From CBDCYS01 sp965224215 (lineage in GTDB: Bacteria > Acidobacteriota > Terriglobia > Bryobacterales > UBA6623), in contig CBDCYS010000043.1 of the NCBI GenBank assembly GCA_965224215.1, positions 248,001 to 312,000 of the forward strand: 64,000 bases of DNA, written 5' to 3'. Both the position numbers and the translations under genes were made by a program. Numbering within the stretch: position 1 is the first letter of the stretch; each line of letters begins with the position of its first letter. Shown piece by piece: positions 44,865-54,905 of this stretch. The notes below the pieces were generated by a model. That model did no database searches, was not told the DNA's origin, and was given only the letters and a program-made list of their open reading frames with translations.

Positions 44865-46136
44865 ATGGCTAGGAAGAGCTTCCTGCTTCTGAGTTTCGTT
44901 CTGAGCGTTGCAATGGTCGCTCCGGCCCAGCAGGGCGGAGGCGGTGGAACTACTGGCGGAACTTCTGGTGGGAATACCCGCCCGGGCGGCCAGGGTGGCA
45001 ACCAACCCGGCGGCCAAGGAAACCAAAACGATCCTTTCGGCCAGCAGAGTGATCCTTTCGGCCGGCAGGGGCAACAGCAACAACGGCGTCCCATACACCT
45101 TTCGGGCCAGGTGCTGCTCGATGATGGCAATCCACCTTCCGAGCCAGTGACAATCCAGCGGATCTGCAACGGTCAGAACGTACCCGAGACCTACACCGAC
45201 CACAAAGGCCGTTTTAGCTTCCAGCTGGGCGGGAACGCCGGCCTGCCGATGGCCGACGCCAGCAGCTCGGGTAGCTCGGGTCTGCCCGGCGGCGGGCTTG
45301 GAGGATTTGGCGCCGGCAACTCCACGGGGCTTGGGCAGGTGGACCTATCAGGATGCGAGTTGATAGGGGAGCTGCCCGGCTATCGTTCCGACAGGGTTCA
45401 ATTGGGTCGGCGAAGTGTTTTCGACCGCCCCGATGTGGGTGTGATCGTCATGCACCGGCTAGGAGGCGTAAGAGGCGACTCCGTTAGCATTACAACCCAT
45501 GCGGCTCCGAAAAACGCCAAGAAAGCCTACGAAAGCGCTATGAAGGAACTCAGAAAAAAAGATGCCCGTCAGCGTAAGCCTGAAAAGGCAGTCGCGAACT
45601 TGGAAAAAGCCGTAGCCGAGTATCCGAAATACGCCGCAGCCTGGACTTTGTTAGGGCAAACGAAGATGAACATGAGCGATCCGGGTGGTGCCCGAGATGC
45701 ATTTCACATGGCGATGCAGGCTGATCCAAAGTATATGAAGCCATATGCGCCCCTGTTGCAACTCGAAGTGAAGGAAAGCAACTGGGATCAAGTCTCCGAA
45801 CTTTCAGCCATACTTCTGAAGATGAACCCGAATCTCACCGACGTCAAGTACTTTCAATCGGTGGCGAACTACAATCTCGGCAAGTTTGATGAGGCCGAAA
45901 TGGCCATCGACGCTGTTCAGTCGAGCAAGGATGCGTCACGGTTTCCGCAAACCTTCCAAATCCTGGGCTTGATCCAGTCCAAAAAAGGCGACTTTACCAA
46001 GGCAGCCACCGCTTATCGAAGCTTTGTGGAAGCCCAACCTGGTTCGCCGGCTGCCATCAAGGTGAAGCGGCAGCTCATGGAGTGGGAAGCGCTTGGCGTG
46101 ATTCAGAAGATGGACTCGGAGGTTGCTGCGAAGTAA
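44865..46136 (+). CDS. Secreted TPR protein with Gly/Gln-rich N-terminus
   Basis: 423 residues from ATG 44865 with AAGGGGGA upstream. Signal peptide SFLLLSFVLSVAMVAPAQ, then a low-complexity Gly/Asn/Gln region, a carboxypeptidase-regulatory-like segment (IHLSGQVLLDDGNPPSEPVT ... TYTDHKGRFSFQLGG), and from ~residue 215 several TPR units (ANLEKAVAEYPKYAAAWTLL, ARDAFHMAMQADPKYMKPYA, FTKAATAYRSFVEAQPGSPA). Typical acidobacterial periplasmic scaffold protein. Intact. Confidence 0.8.
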   Translation: MARKSFLLLSFVLSVAMVAPAQQGGGGGTTGGTSGGNTRPGGQGGNQPGGQGNQNDPFGQQSDPFGRQGQQQQRRPIHLSGQVLLDDGNPPSEPVTIQRICNGQNVPETYTDHKGRFSFQLGGNAGLPMADASSSGSSGLPGGGLGGFGAGNSTGLGQVDLSGCELIGELPGYRSDRVQLGRRSVFDRPDVGVIVMHRLGGVRGDSVSITTHAAPKNAKKAYESAMKELRKKDARQRKPEKAVANLEKAVAEYPKYAAAWTLLGQTKMNMSDPGGARDAFHMAMQADPKYMKPYAPLLQLEVKESNWDQVSELSAILLKMNPNLTDVKYFQSVANYNLGKFDEAEMAIDAVQSSKDASRFPQTFQILGLIQSKKGDFTKAATAYRSFVEAQPGSPAAIKVKRQLMEWEALGVIQKMDSEVAAK

Positions 46137-46216
46137 GTCAACCTGCTCTTAGGGCTCCTAGCGTTGGTGACGATGCGCTCTGGGCTAGTTTGAACTGTTA
46201 CAATCTTTAGCATTCT

Positions 46217-47265
46217 CCTGCTTATACGGTTGTTTCAGCAAGCCCCAAGATGTTGGGGTGGAGGTCATCGCGTCTTGTCCAGGTCACGCGCGCGGCGGAT
46301 GTGGGCGTAAGGCGTAGGAGCGTGTTGAGTTCCGAGACCGAGGAGGGTTTGGAAGGCTGCCATTGGGGTCTTGCGGCGGTTGTGTCGAAACACGAACTCA
46401 TCGAGGTAAACCTGAAGCTGAGCGCGGCTCACGCCGTGGTACGTTCCGGTCAGCCATTGCTGCAGGTTGCCAATGGCACGATCCGCCAGCGGCACCACCG
46501 ACTTGGCGCCTTTCCGCAAGTCAGTCCGGTGAGGTTGCGGACGAGAGACGTGTTTGTAGCCGGCCTCTTCGAGGGCGGTAAAGGTCTTCAGACCGTCTGT
46601 GTAGATGGTCGAGCCGGGAACAACGTTCTGGGCAAGAAACCTGTCGATCGTCACCTTCTTGAAGTCTGGAATAACGGACATGCGAACGCGCCCGGAGCGC
46701 TTCCCGCGTTTCTCAACAGCGACCATCACAAGGGCCGCACGGCGCCCCTGCAGTTGCCGGCTGCCTCGCAAACCTGCTTGCGGGCCGCCAATCCAGGTGT
46801 CATCGACCTCTACTTCTCCGTGCAAGGGCTCGCGAGCTGCGTTCACCATGGCCCGTCGCAGTTTGTGCAACATCATCCAGGCGGTTTCGTAGCGCGACAG
46901 GCCGAGCTGACGCTGTAGTAGCAGCGCCGACACACCTCGTTTATCAGTTGTCATCAGGTACGCAGCCCAAAACCAAACCGTCAGCGGGGTCTTCGTATTG
47001 TGGAGCACCGTTCCCGACGTCAACGAGACCTGGTGTCGACACGCCGCGCACTGCCACCGTAGTTTCTGCTCGAGAATGTAGGCCTGCCGATGCCCACACT
47101 GAGGACAAAGGAACCCGTCGGGCCAACGACAAGCAGCCAGGTACTTCTGGCTAGCCTCCTCGGTCGCGAACTCCACCTGAAACTGACGCAGACTCTTCGC
47201 AAACGGCGGCCGAGCCACGCCCTACCCTACATCTTGGGGCTTGCTGAAACAACCGTATAAGCAGG
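46217..47265 (-). mobile_element. IS1595-type element, second kind, copy F (1049 bp)
   Basis: Ends CCTGCTTATACGG / CCGTATAAGCAGG and a perfect 8-bp duplication AGCATTCT (46209-46216 and 47266-47273). Confidence 0.93.
46265..47218 (-). CDS. IS1595-type transposase, intact (copy F)
   Basis: 317 residues: zinc ribbon CPQCGHRQAYILEQKL ... CAACRHQ, DDE residues in EVEVDDTWIGG, TIYTDGLKTF and YLDEFVFRHNRRKTP. It is the intact counterpart of the nonsense copy at 9751. Confidence 0.93.
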   Translation of the reverse strand: MARPPFAKSLRQFQVEFATEEASQKYLAACRWPDGFLCPQCGHRQAYILEQKLRWQCAACRHQVSLTSGTVLHNTKTPLTVWFWAAYLMTTDKRGVSALLLQRQLGLSRYETAWMMLHKLRRAMVNAAREPLHGEVEVDDTWIGGPQAGLRGSRQLQGRRAALVMVAVEKRGKRSGRVRMSVIPDFKKVTIDRFLAQNVVPGSTIYTDGLKTFTALEEAGYKHVSRPQPHRTDLRKGAKSVVPLADRAIGNLQQWLTGTYHGVSRAQLQVYLDEFVFRHNRRKTPMAAFQTLLGLGTQHAPTPYAHIRRARDLDKTR

Positions 47266-47271
47266 AGCATT

Positions 47272-47560
47272 CTAGAAACTTTCCGGGCGGACCATCCGCC
47301 GGGATCTCCGTTGGCCGTAGGGAATCTTGGTGAAGGTTTGACGGCTGACAACCTGCATCTCGCTCATGCCACAAGCTCCTTCAGGTCCCTATTGACGTAA
47401 TACTCGTGCATGAAGGCCCCGACGAATTCGGTCGGATGGAAGTCGATCCGGTCGAGCTGCTGCTCGATCACTTCGCGAGCAGCGTGAGCGTAGGTCAAGT
47501 TGTCCTGGAACGCTGACGGTCCTTTCAGGAATCTGGTTTGGGGATTTGAAGCACATCTCC
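47272..47560 (-). pseudogene. Satellite gene fragments beside the IS
   Basis: Two short overlapping frames: FLKGPSAFQDNLTYAHAARE VIEQQLDRIDFHPTEFVGAF ending at 47364, and MSEMQVVSRQTFTKIPYGQR ending at 47272, joined by an ATGA overlap. They look like small phage replication-operon genes; an upstream reading frame shift is likely near 47535. Family unknown. Confidence 0.4.
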
Positions 47561-47624
47561 GCGAATGTCAGAGCCGCCTTCTCTCGGTGCTCGATTGACC
47601 GGCGTTTAGTTCAATCACCAGGTC

Positions 47625-48222
47625 TAAACCCACCGCCTTTCAGGCGGTCAGCTTCAAGCAGTTCTGGATGAGAATGGGGGGATGGAAGAATATCGGCGAG
47701 GAGCGCATTCGGTCTACGACATCAAATATCACCTCATATGGATCACGAAGTACCGCTACAAGGTGTTACGGGGCAGGGTGGCAGAGCGGGTGCGGGATCT
47801 GATCCGGCAGAGCTGTGAAGCGAGGGGAGTGGCGGTGATCCGGGGCGCGGTGTCGCCGGATCATGTGCACATGTTGGTGACGGCTCCGCCGCAACTAGCG
47901 CCGTCGAAGCTGGTGCAGTACCTGAAGGGGCGGTCGTCGCGGCGATTACAGGACGAGTTTGGAGAGTTGCGGAAACGGTATTGGGGCCAACATCTGTGGG
48001 CACGCGGCTACTTTTGTGCGACGGTGGGCGCGGTAGATGAAGAAACGATCAAGAGATACATTGAGAGCCAGAAATGGGATGAGGACGGGGAAGGATTCAA
48101 GATTACAGCGCCCACCAAGCCTTGAGCCGGCTGTGAGCCGGACAGCTTCAGGCGGCTTGAGCCGCAACCCCGACTTTCAGTCGAAACGTAACCCACCGCC
48201 TTTCAGGCGGTGGATGTTTAGA
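47625..48222 (+). mobile_element. IS200/IS605-type element, tnpA only
   Basis: Both ends carry the hairpin ACCGCC-TTTCA-GGCGGT (47632-47648 and about 48195-48211). No inverted terminal repeats or duplication, as expected of the family; exact tips are not certain. Confidence 0.75.
47682..48125 (+). CDS. tnpA: IS200/IS605 transposase TnpA (Y1 HUH)
   Basis: 147 residues. The HUH motif is in SPDHVHMLV, the catalytic Tyr in EETIKRYIESQ, and YHLIWITKYRYKVLRG is the standard N-terminus. It cuts and rejoins single-stranded DNA at the end hairpins. Intact. Confidence 0.95.
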   Translation: MEEYRRGAHSVYDIKYHLIWITKYRYKVLRGRVAERVRDLIRQSCEARGVAVIRGAVSPDHVHMLVTAPPQLAPSKLVQYLKGRSSRRLQDEFGELRKRYWGQHLWARGYFCATVGAVDEETIKRYIESQKWDEDGEGFKITAPTKP

Positions 48223-48287
48223 GAACAGCCATTACCGCTTCAGCCAAACCCACTTGTCGAACGCTTTGGCCTCGATGCTGGACAGTT

Positions 48288-48608
48288 TCAGTCGGGTCGG
48301 CTGCTGCAGGTGGGTGTCACGCGCGTCAACTTCCAGTCCGTTGGCCGCGGCAAGACGTCGATAAGCTTCTGAAAGGAGATCCCTTCGCAGAACTGTAGGT
48401 AATCGTAGACGTCACCGCTCTTGCCGCAAACGAAGCAGTGAAAACGTTGGGTGTTCTCGTAGACGGCTAGATTCGGACCGTCGCCGCCATGGAGATTGCA
48501 CGGACCTCGCCAGCTTCGGCCAGACGGGCCCGGTCGGCGAAGCTTGGTGTAGCCACCGATGAATTCGACGAGATTCACCACCCGCTTCAAGTCCTCGGCC
48601 AAGATCAC
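48288..48608 (-). pseudogene. DnaG-type primase zinc-finger domain, truncated
   Basis: GTG 48608, overlapping the replication gene stop. VVNLVEFIGGYTKLRRPGPS, CNLHGGDGPNLAVYENTQ and FHCFVCGKSGDVYDYLQFCE give the CHC2 zinc finger (Cys-x2-His, Cys-x2-Cys). Sequence loses similarity after FQKLIDVLPRP and stops; no TOPRIM follows. Confidence 0.8.
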
Positions 48609-49401
48609 GCCATCACCTCCAACGGCTCGTTAAGCTGGGCACCCTTCCATTCGGCGATTTGTTGATTGCCGGCCTCGATTTCTTCTCGAGAGACGGGACG
48701 TCCGTAGGCCGCGGCCTCAACCCCAGTTTGTTCCTGATCGACTGGCAAGTCCCACAAGCTCTGGCTGAAATAGCGCTGGACGTGCGGAAGGGCGGCGACC
48801 CACTTCGCGGCCGCCTGCATCCGGCGAATGTGATCTGCTTTCAGATTCAGCAGGTCAAGTGCCACGCGGATGTCGCTCTCCGATTTGAGGAATTTCTTCG
48901 CCTGGGTGAAACCGGCCTTCTTGGACCCCCGATTCGATGGGTAAGCTTTCCAGAACTCCTCAAACCAAACGGGGTAGAAGATTCGACGAGAACGGTCGAG
49001 CGTTCTTTGCTCGACAGTATGTTTATTTGTATTCGTCTTCTTTGTTTCCGACAGATCTGTCGTGACATTCTTGTCGTATCTCTCCCTAGATGCGACAGAT
49101 TTGTCGTGTCTGAACCACTTCTTCGGGTTGCGGATTCGGATCGCCAGACCGTACGGCGTTCGCCGGATGTCTAGGTACTTTCCGAGGCGGCGAAGATTGC
49201 GCTCGACCGACCTACGGTTCCGGCCGAGACGATCCGCAATTTCTTGAATCTTGACCGGTTTGCCTCCCTTCACCGACCCCGAGGTGTCTGCCAGTCAACA
49301 AGAACCAAGAATTCCACAATCGCCGGACCCATGGCCGAGATGTGCTTCGGTGCCAGCAAGCCGGCCGAGACCGTGACCATGGGCTGGGTGAAGTCGCTCA
49401 T
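48605..49401 (-). pseudogene. Satellite replication initiator (winged HTH), probable frameshift
   Basis: Two frames look like one gene: 49401-49274 (SDFTQPMVTVSAGLLAPKHI SAMGPAIVEFLVLVDWQT) and 49273-48605 (VKGGKPVKIQEIADRLGRNR RSVERNLRRLG). The join near 49276 corresponds to the usual passage from the first helix pair to the winged HTH of phage replication proteins, so a one-base change is likely. The C-terminal part (FEEFWKAYPSNRGSKKAG) is a DnaD/replication-O-like segment. Overlaps the primase gene by GTGA. Confidence 0.65.
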
Positions 49402-49583
49402 CTCGCTTCGTTAGTGGACGTCGTCTCAGCCTGCCGCTCCTCACGCCGCGTGTGCGCAACGAGCAGCCTGCGGATGACGTCGGAGCGGGTTGTCTCGTTG
49501 TCGTCCGCCATCTGATCGAGCCGCTCTACAACACGGTCAGTCAGCCGAACCTGAACTACGTTTTCGAGTTTATGTCGCCGCAT
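49398..49583 (-). CDS. Ribbon-helix-helix DNA-binding protein
   Basis: 61 residues: VVQVRLTDRVVERLDQMADD NETTRSDVIRRLLVAH is a clear CopG/Arc-type RHH. Its stop overlaps the start of the replication gene. Probably autoregulates the element operon. Confidence 0.75.
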   Translation of the reverse strand: MRRHKLENVVQVRLTDRVVERLDQMADDNETTRSDVIRRLLVAHTRREERQAETTSTNEAR

Positions 49584-49692
49584 ACGTACTTAGTTTGCGG
49601 CTAAAGGAAGGGAAAGTCTATTCCGTTAGAGTGGTAGTTGATGGGAATTAGTGGCAACTTCCCGCTAAGTACTACTAACTACCACAGTGGAT

Positions 49693-51138
49693 TCAGAGCG
49701 GGAGCTTGTTTTGTTCAACATCGAGTGCCTTTGCTAGGTCGCTCCTCGATCTCTTTTGGAGGCCGATTGTCCGTCCTGACAGGTAACCTTCGACGGTCTT
49801 CGGATTGCAGTGCGCCTGTTTCGCCCAGCGAAACTCCGACCATCCCAATTCATCGAGTATGGGTTGGACGAACGCTTGCCGCCTCTTGGCACGTGACTCC
49901 TCAGTTTCCTCCAAGATCGACGGGGTTTTCCAAGCCTCGCCCTTCAAGTGCGGGGCGATGATCTTGGCTAGCTCACGCTGATCCTGTTCTGAAATTGGGC
50001 GGCGGCCTACAGGCGACGCTTCCCCACGAGTGGCTACATTCTGTCCCGCGAAACCTAGTCCGGGCCGTGTCTCCCCTTCCCACGCGCTTTCTTCCCACTC
50101 GTCAAATTCCGCTTGCAGGTCCTGGCTGAAATAACGGACGCCGAAATGCTTGAGAAGGTGTTGCCTTATTTCATCCAGTGAATTGCAGAAGGACTCACGG
50201 TCCGGCAAAGCTTCCTGGTAGGCTTTCAAGTGCTCCCTCGCCAAGCGAATAACTTGCGGTCGAAAGCACCTCACGAACAAGTCTCCATCACCGACGATTT
50301 CCCACCGCTCCCTCTGATAATGTTCTGTCGAGATGGGTGCTAGATCGCCGGGCTCGAAGGTCCTGTCACATTCGTGGTGTATGCCCGCGAGCATTTTGCA
50401 CACTAAGACTCCTTCGGAGTTCTCTACAGAAAGAGGAGGCGGACCCTTGCACTCCGCGATGGACTTGCTAACGCACGATTCCAAAGCTTCATTGAACTCA
50501 CGCTTAACCTGCTTGAGATGATCACGGACCGTTGGCCGGAGCCTGGGCAGAGTCATACTTCCTCCTAATGAAGGGACCGAGGATGTTTTTTCGTTAGGCT
50601 CGGGCTCGAGTGCTAGCGACGAATTAGCTCGAAGCGATTGACTAAGCCGCTGATACAGCTCTCCCTCCCAATACGGAAGCCTGGACCGGCGAAGAAACTC
50701 CTCCGCCTCGGGCTTCCATCGAGTAGCCTTGCCTGGGGTCGTGGTGAGTGTCCACGGTAAAACCGTGGTTTCGAGCCAATCCAAGAAGTGCCCGGACGAC
50801 TTGTTTTTAGTGACGGAAAGTGAGCAATACCTTTCCGCTGTGCAGTCAAAAACTTGCTGTGCATATTCTTTAACGACGTTGCGGGATTGCTCGTCGAGGC
50901 CGTCAGCGTAGTCTTGCAGCGTCGAATTATCGAGGCCGTAAAATGAGGATTGAGTTTCGTGTCTGACGAGAGTGTCGAAGCGGCTTCTAATCTCCGCCAG
51001 GGAGTCAAGCAACCATGCGTTCAGCTTTGACTGCTCACCTTTGACTGCAAGCAAGTCCTCCAGGGGCAGATCCGCGAGCAGCGATTCCCCAGTAGGAAGT
51101 ACCGAGGAGTTGGATTGGTGCTCTCCGCCGTCAGTCAC
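49693..51138 (-). CDS. Large hypothetical protein with C-terminal HTH-like end
   Basis: 481 residues, unrecognised. The middle is rich in Glu/Lys/Arg helices; the C-terminus SEFRWAKQAHCNPKTVEGYL SGRTIGLQKRSRSDLAKALD resembles an XRE-type helix-turn-helix. Such architectures occur as cargo or regulators on islands. The frame is intact and unusually long for this decayed region, which suggests recent arrival or selection. Confidence 0.6.
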   Translation of the reverse strand: MTDGGEHQSNSSVLPTGESLLADLPLEDLLAVKGEQSKLNAWLLDSLAEIRSRFDTLVRHETQSSFYGLDNSTLQDYADGLDEQSRNVVKEYAQQVFDCTAERYCSLSVTKNKSSGHFLDWLETTVLPWTLTTTPGKATRWKPEAEEFLRRSRLPYWEGELYQRLSQSLRANSSLALEPEPNEKTSSVPSLGGSMTLPRLRPTVRDHLKQVKREFNEALESCVSKSIAECKGPPPLSVENSEGVLVCKMLAGIHHECDRTFEPGDLAPISTEHYQRERWEIVGDGDLFVRCFRPQVIRLAREHLKAYQEALPDRESFCNSLDEIRQHLLKHFGVRYFSQDLQAEFDEWEESAWEGETRPGLGFAGQNVATRGEASPVGRRPISEQDQRELAKIIAPHLKGEAWKTPSILEETEESRAKRRQAFVQPILDELGWSEFRWAKQAHCNPKTVEGYLSGRTIGLQKRSRSDLAKALDVEQNKLPL

Positions 51139-51386
51139 TGCGATCGTTCCCTCGACGATATCCCTGATTGGTGGTGTTTGGCCGCCCCTGGGCAGGGTTC
51201 CCAGCCTTCGCTCCGGTTGATCAGACCAGCGCTAAGACGGCCATGTCCAGAGTTTATCAGGCGTGCAGTGCCGCGCCTACGCAGCGGGGACATTCAGAAC
51301 AGACCGCGACAAGTCGATGGCGGGGACGGGGTACTCCATGGCAGCCGCTGGGAGTTGAATCAAATGGCCATTTCTGGAATCACAAA
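51139..51386. other. Intergenic, no gene seen
   Basis: About 250 bp between the large hypothetical gene and a small plus-strand frame; nothing recognisable. Confidence 0.4.
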
Positions 51387-51545
51387 ATGGAGACAGTGGA
51401 GCGAACTGTCACCGTTCCGGTCGAGGTCAGGATAGAGTATCAACCCGGCGGCCACCTGGACTACAGGGTCACGAACGTCTTGCTCAATAGGGATGAACCG
51501 GTTTCCATCTACGTGGATGAGGACGCGGAAACCCACTGGAAGTGA
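51387..51545 (+). CDS. Small hypothetical protein (52 aa)
   Basis: METVERTVTVPVEVRIEYQP, GGHLDYRVTNVLLNRDEPVS and IYVDEDAETHWK: alternating hydrophobic residues suggest a beta-rich fold. No family. Confidence 0.45.
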   Translation: METVERTVTVPVEVRIEYQPGGHLDYRVTNVLLNRDEPVSIYVDEDAETHWK

Positions 51546-51620
51546 AGCTCCTTTACTCCTTGCCCGGCAGACGTGAACGTCGAAACGCGGAAGCGGCTAT
51601 ATCGGCCTTCCAGTCTAAAC

Positions 51621-52625
51621 CTACGATGGGGCCGCCCCCGTACTGTCTAGGTAGGAGGCCCAGCGCCTTCCATCAGCGACTTCGTCCAGAAGGTCTTCGA
51701 TGAAAAGCTTCTTCAAGGTTGCACAGAGCAGGAATAGTGCACATTCCTCAAGTACTTGCCAGTATTGATAGGTGCCATAGGTATCTCTCATCGCGTCGGA
51801 CCCACCTTGAATTGTGAATCCGACCTCCTGGCGGAACTTGGTGCGGATTTCCTTGCCGTGGGCAATCAATCCGCGTAGTGTGTACAAATCACGGGCCACC
51901 TCGCCAACTGTGTATGTTGGCCGCCACCCGAGATATGGGTCGGGAGGGAAGATCAATGTGTCTCTTCCCAGGAAGCTGCAGAGCCGCGTCTCGAACTTTG
52001 ACCCGCTTTCGGCCATCAGGAGCGCGTCGAGTGCAGTCGTCCAAAGCAACACTCGAATGTGAATTTCGGTAGCTTCAAGTCCATGTTGGAATAGGCGAAC
52101 GGGATTGATCACACGGACGAAATTCTGTTCCACAGCCTTTCTGAATCGACTGAGAATCTCACCCCAATCAGTGATCGCCGATTGGTCGAGCACCACTCTT
52201 GCCCAAGCTGTCCCCGACATATCGCGGCGAGGAGCTGTCGTCTTGTTGAGCATCTTTCCGTCCAGGTAATAGCATGCGACCTTCACATTTCGGGCACCAA
52301 CGGGCGCAAGAATCTGCGAGCAAATGAGTGCATCATTCAAAAGGCCGAGGGCCTTTTTGTCCGCAGGATCATCCGGATTTGACGCATTGCTTTCGTAGTC
52401 GTACGAGATCCAGAACAGTATATCCTTGAGGTCCCGGATTTCCCCGAGTCCCAAATGCGTGTTCCATTCGTCAAAGCAAGGGGCGTAATGGTCGCTTAAC
52501 CGCAGAACGCGGAGGTCGTCGGCCAGATTCATCTCCGCGTCAGGAAAGATGCGGAGTGGAGTCACCGCGGTGTGCTTGTCAGGCCCCGGTGTTGGAAACC
52601 CAAGCTTGGCTGAATCTGCACCCAT
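51621..52625 (-). CDS. ApeA-like HEPN domain protein
   Basis: 334 residues. The C-terminal half has the spacing of HEPN proteins: IHIRVLLWTTALDALLMAES, FETRLCSFLGRD and the RxxxxH signature R-GLIA-H in YTLRGLIAHGKEIRTKF. HEPN domains are often RNases in toxin-antitoxin and anti-phage systems; the N-terminal ~180 residues are unknown. Whether it is toxic cannot be told, but no obvious MNT-type partner adjoins. Frame intact. Confidence 0.6.
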   Translation of the reverse strand: MGADSAKLGFPTPGPDKHTAVTPLRIFPDAEMNLADDLRVLRLSDHYAPCFDEWNTHLGLGEIRDLKDILFWISYDYESNASNPDDPADKKALGLLNDALICSQILAPVGARNVKVACYYLDGKMLNKTTAPRRDMSGTAWARVVLDQSAITDWGEILSRFRKAVEQNFVRVINPVRLFQHGLEATEIHIRVLLWTTALDALLMAESGSKFETRLCSFLGRDTLIFPPDPYLGWRPTYTVGEVARDLYTLRGLIAHGKEIRTKFRQEVGFTIQGGSDAMRDTYGTYQYWQVLEECALFLLCATLKKLFIEDLLDEVADGRRWASYLDSTGAAPS

Positions 52626-52710
52626 ACTTAAAAGAGTACTGCTCCTAAAGCCTGGGGCAATCGGGGAAAGAGAGCTTCCTGCACCAATAAGCGGAGTTCT
52701 CGAATGGCGA

Positions 52711-53217
52711 TTAGCGCGACAGAATCCGGTTCACCGCGAATCCGTGCCAGGGCGTTCCCTTGCGCGTGCGGAAGTCCCCGGCGTTGAGGCGTGCAGCCAG
52801 CCGGTCGAACCCCAGACCCTCTTTTCTCAGCGCTCTCATGCGGTCAACGACGCGCTTCTCACCAGGGTAGTGTCCATAGGGCTTGCGGCCCTCACAGCGG
52901 CCTGTACTGGCCTTCTTTCGCTGTCTAGCCCCTCTGAGCTTACTGACAATCATGCTCTTTTCATACTCCGCGATAGCACCGATGATCTGGCGCATGAGCT
53001 TCCGCGTGGGGTCGTCTTGGCAGAGGTCAGGCTCGATTACCGAGACCAACTCGAACCCGTACTTCCTCAAGTCCCCGATGATCGTTTCCTGAATCATCAG
53101 ATCACGCGCGAGTCTGTCGAGTTTCTCGAGCAGCACGAGCTTGACGCCGTTGCTGTGAAGGGCTTCCATCATCTCCAACAGTGCCGGACGGCTTGCAAGA
53201 TCCATCGTTCCACTCAC
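52711..53217 (-). pseudogene. Serine recombinase lacking the catalytic serine region
   Basis: GVSGTMDLASRPALLEMMEA, VLLEKLDRLARDLMIQETII, KLMRQIIGAIAEYEKSMIVS KLRGARQRKK and a C-terminal recombinase segment are typical of large serine recombinases or resolvases. The first ~45 residues with the YxRVS nucleophile are absent: upstream codons (EIADARIHVLRTLQRSPE) are unrelated. Truncated. Confidence 0.8.
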
Positions 53218-53874
53218 GCCCTCTTCTGGGCTGCGCTGGAGTGTTCGCAGTACATGGATTCTTGCGTCCGCGATCTCCCCAGGGGGCGGGTGGGCACGCG
53301 CATCTCCATAATGTCGCTAGCGACATCACGGCAGGGCACAAGAGTGACCGCTTGGCGCATCCGCCTGGCACAGCTTGCTAACTTCTTGTGCAGTCAGGAC
53401 TCCATCGTAGACGTAGATCTCGTCAATTGCGTCTCCAAATAGAGCTTGACCGCCCGCTGGGTTCGAGCTTGACGCCGCGGGAGCATTTCGACCGTTTGAT
53501 GCCACACCAAGGAACACATCGTTAGAGTTGTAAGAGCCCAAATCGTAACCCACCGACACAAAGTCGTAACCCGGAATCGCGACCTCATTGTTTAGTTGTC
53601 CGTCAATGTAGAGCCGTCCGCTCTTAGCGGTGAAATCCACCGTCGCCGCAGCGTGGTGCCACAAACCGTCTATAACCGGAAGTTTAGGCCGCACCTCGTA
53701 TTCAAATTGATGGTCGCCATCAGTCAAGTACAAGATGAGCTTGCTGTCGGCGTACCCGCGACGAGAAATGGAGAGATGGGTGGACGGAGAGTTGACGTTA
53801 CCGGTGCCGCACTCGCCGCCAGAACCACAGCCCGATTTATGGATCAATATCTGCCACTGGTTGATATCCAGGAA

Positions 53875-54905
53875 GATGGGTATCCGGTTGACTCAGGTAG
53901 CCCCAAGATGTAGTATGCCGGCAGATGGAAGATTACCCTCAGAACCTGACAGAATTCGAGTCCCGTTTTAGCAGTGAGGAGGCCTGCCGGGAGTATCTGT
54001 TCCGGCTGCGCTGGCCGGACGGTTTCCGCTGTCCGGGTTGCGGTTGTGGAAAGTCGTGGCCTTTGCGAAAAGTGCTGCTGCAGTGCGCTGCGTGTGGGCG
54101 CCAAACCTCGGTGACCGCCGGGACCATCTTTCAGGACACGCGCAGCCCTTTGCCGTTGTGGTTTCGTGCGATGTGGTGGGTCACCACCCAAAAAACCGGA
54201 GCCAGCGCTTTGGGACTGCAAAGAGTGTTGGGGCTTCAACAGGTACGAAACGGCTTGGACCTGGCTGCACAAAATGCGGCGCGCGATGGTGCGGCCGGGA
54301 CGGGATTTGCTGGCCGGGACGGTGGAAGTCGATGAAAGCTACTGGGGCGGGCTCGAAGAGGGCCGCGGGGCCGAAACCTGAAAAACAAAGCATTGATCGC
54401 AGTAGCCGCTCAAGAGGATGGGCGGGGTATCGGCCGGATTCGCATGAAGAGAATCGAGGATGCCTCGGGCGAGAGCCTGTTGCCTTTCGTGGAGGAGTGC
54501 ATCGAGCCGGGCAGCGTGGTGCATACCGACGGCTGGCCCGGTTACTCCGGGTTGAAAAAGGAAGGCTACGTCCATCAGGTCACAGTTGTCAGCAGGCAGG
54601 AGCAGTCCGCGTCGGAATTGATGCCCCGCGTCCACCGCGTGATGTCACTGCTCAAGCGCTGGCTGCTGGGCACCCATCAGGGCGCCGTGAGCCACAAACA
54701 TCTGGACTACTACCTGGACGAGTTCACCTTCCGTTTCAACCGCCGCAAATCCAAAAGCCGCGGCAAACTCTTCTATCGGCTCGTCCAGCAGGCGGTAGCC
54801 GTGGATCCGGCGACTTACAAGATGATTGTTCACCCGGTTACAGAACCCAAGAAAATCCCCAAACCACAAAATATTGGGGCTACCTGAGTCAACCGGATAC
54901 CCATC
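53875..54905 (+). mobile_element. IS1595-family insertion sequence, copy D (1031 bp)
   Basis: Usual ends and a perfect 8-bp duplication TCCAGGAA (53867-53874 and 54906-54913). Confidence 0.93.
53925..54887 (+). pseudogene. IS1595-family transposase, double frameshift (copy D)
   Basis: One base is inserted near 54233 (gggcttcaac against gggctcaac in copy A) and one is missing near 54363 (gggccgcgg against gggcctgcgg). Length is preserved but the segment between includes the first catalytic Asp in a shifted frame and meets a stop at 54335. Non-functional. Confidence 0.9.

Noticed and set aside
47743..48003. TnpB/IscB-type RNA-guided nuclease expected beside IS200/IS605 tnpA
   Set aside because: No such gene is present; the element ends about 100 bp after tnpA.
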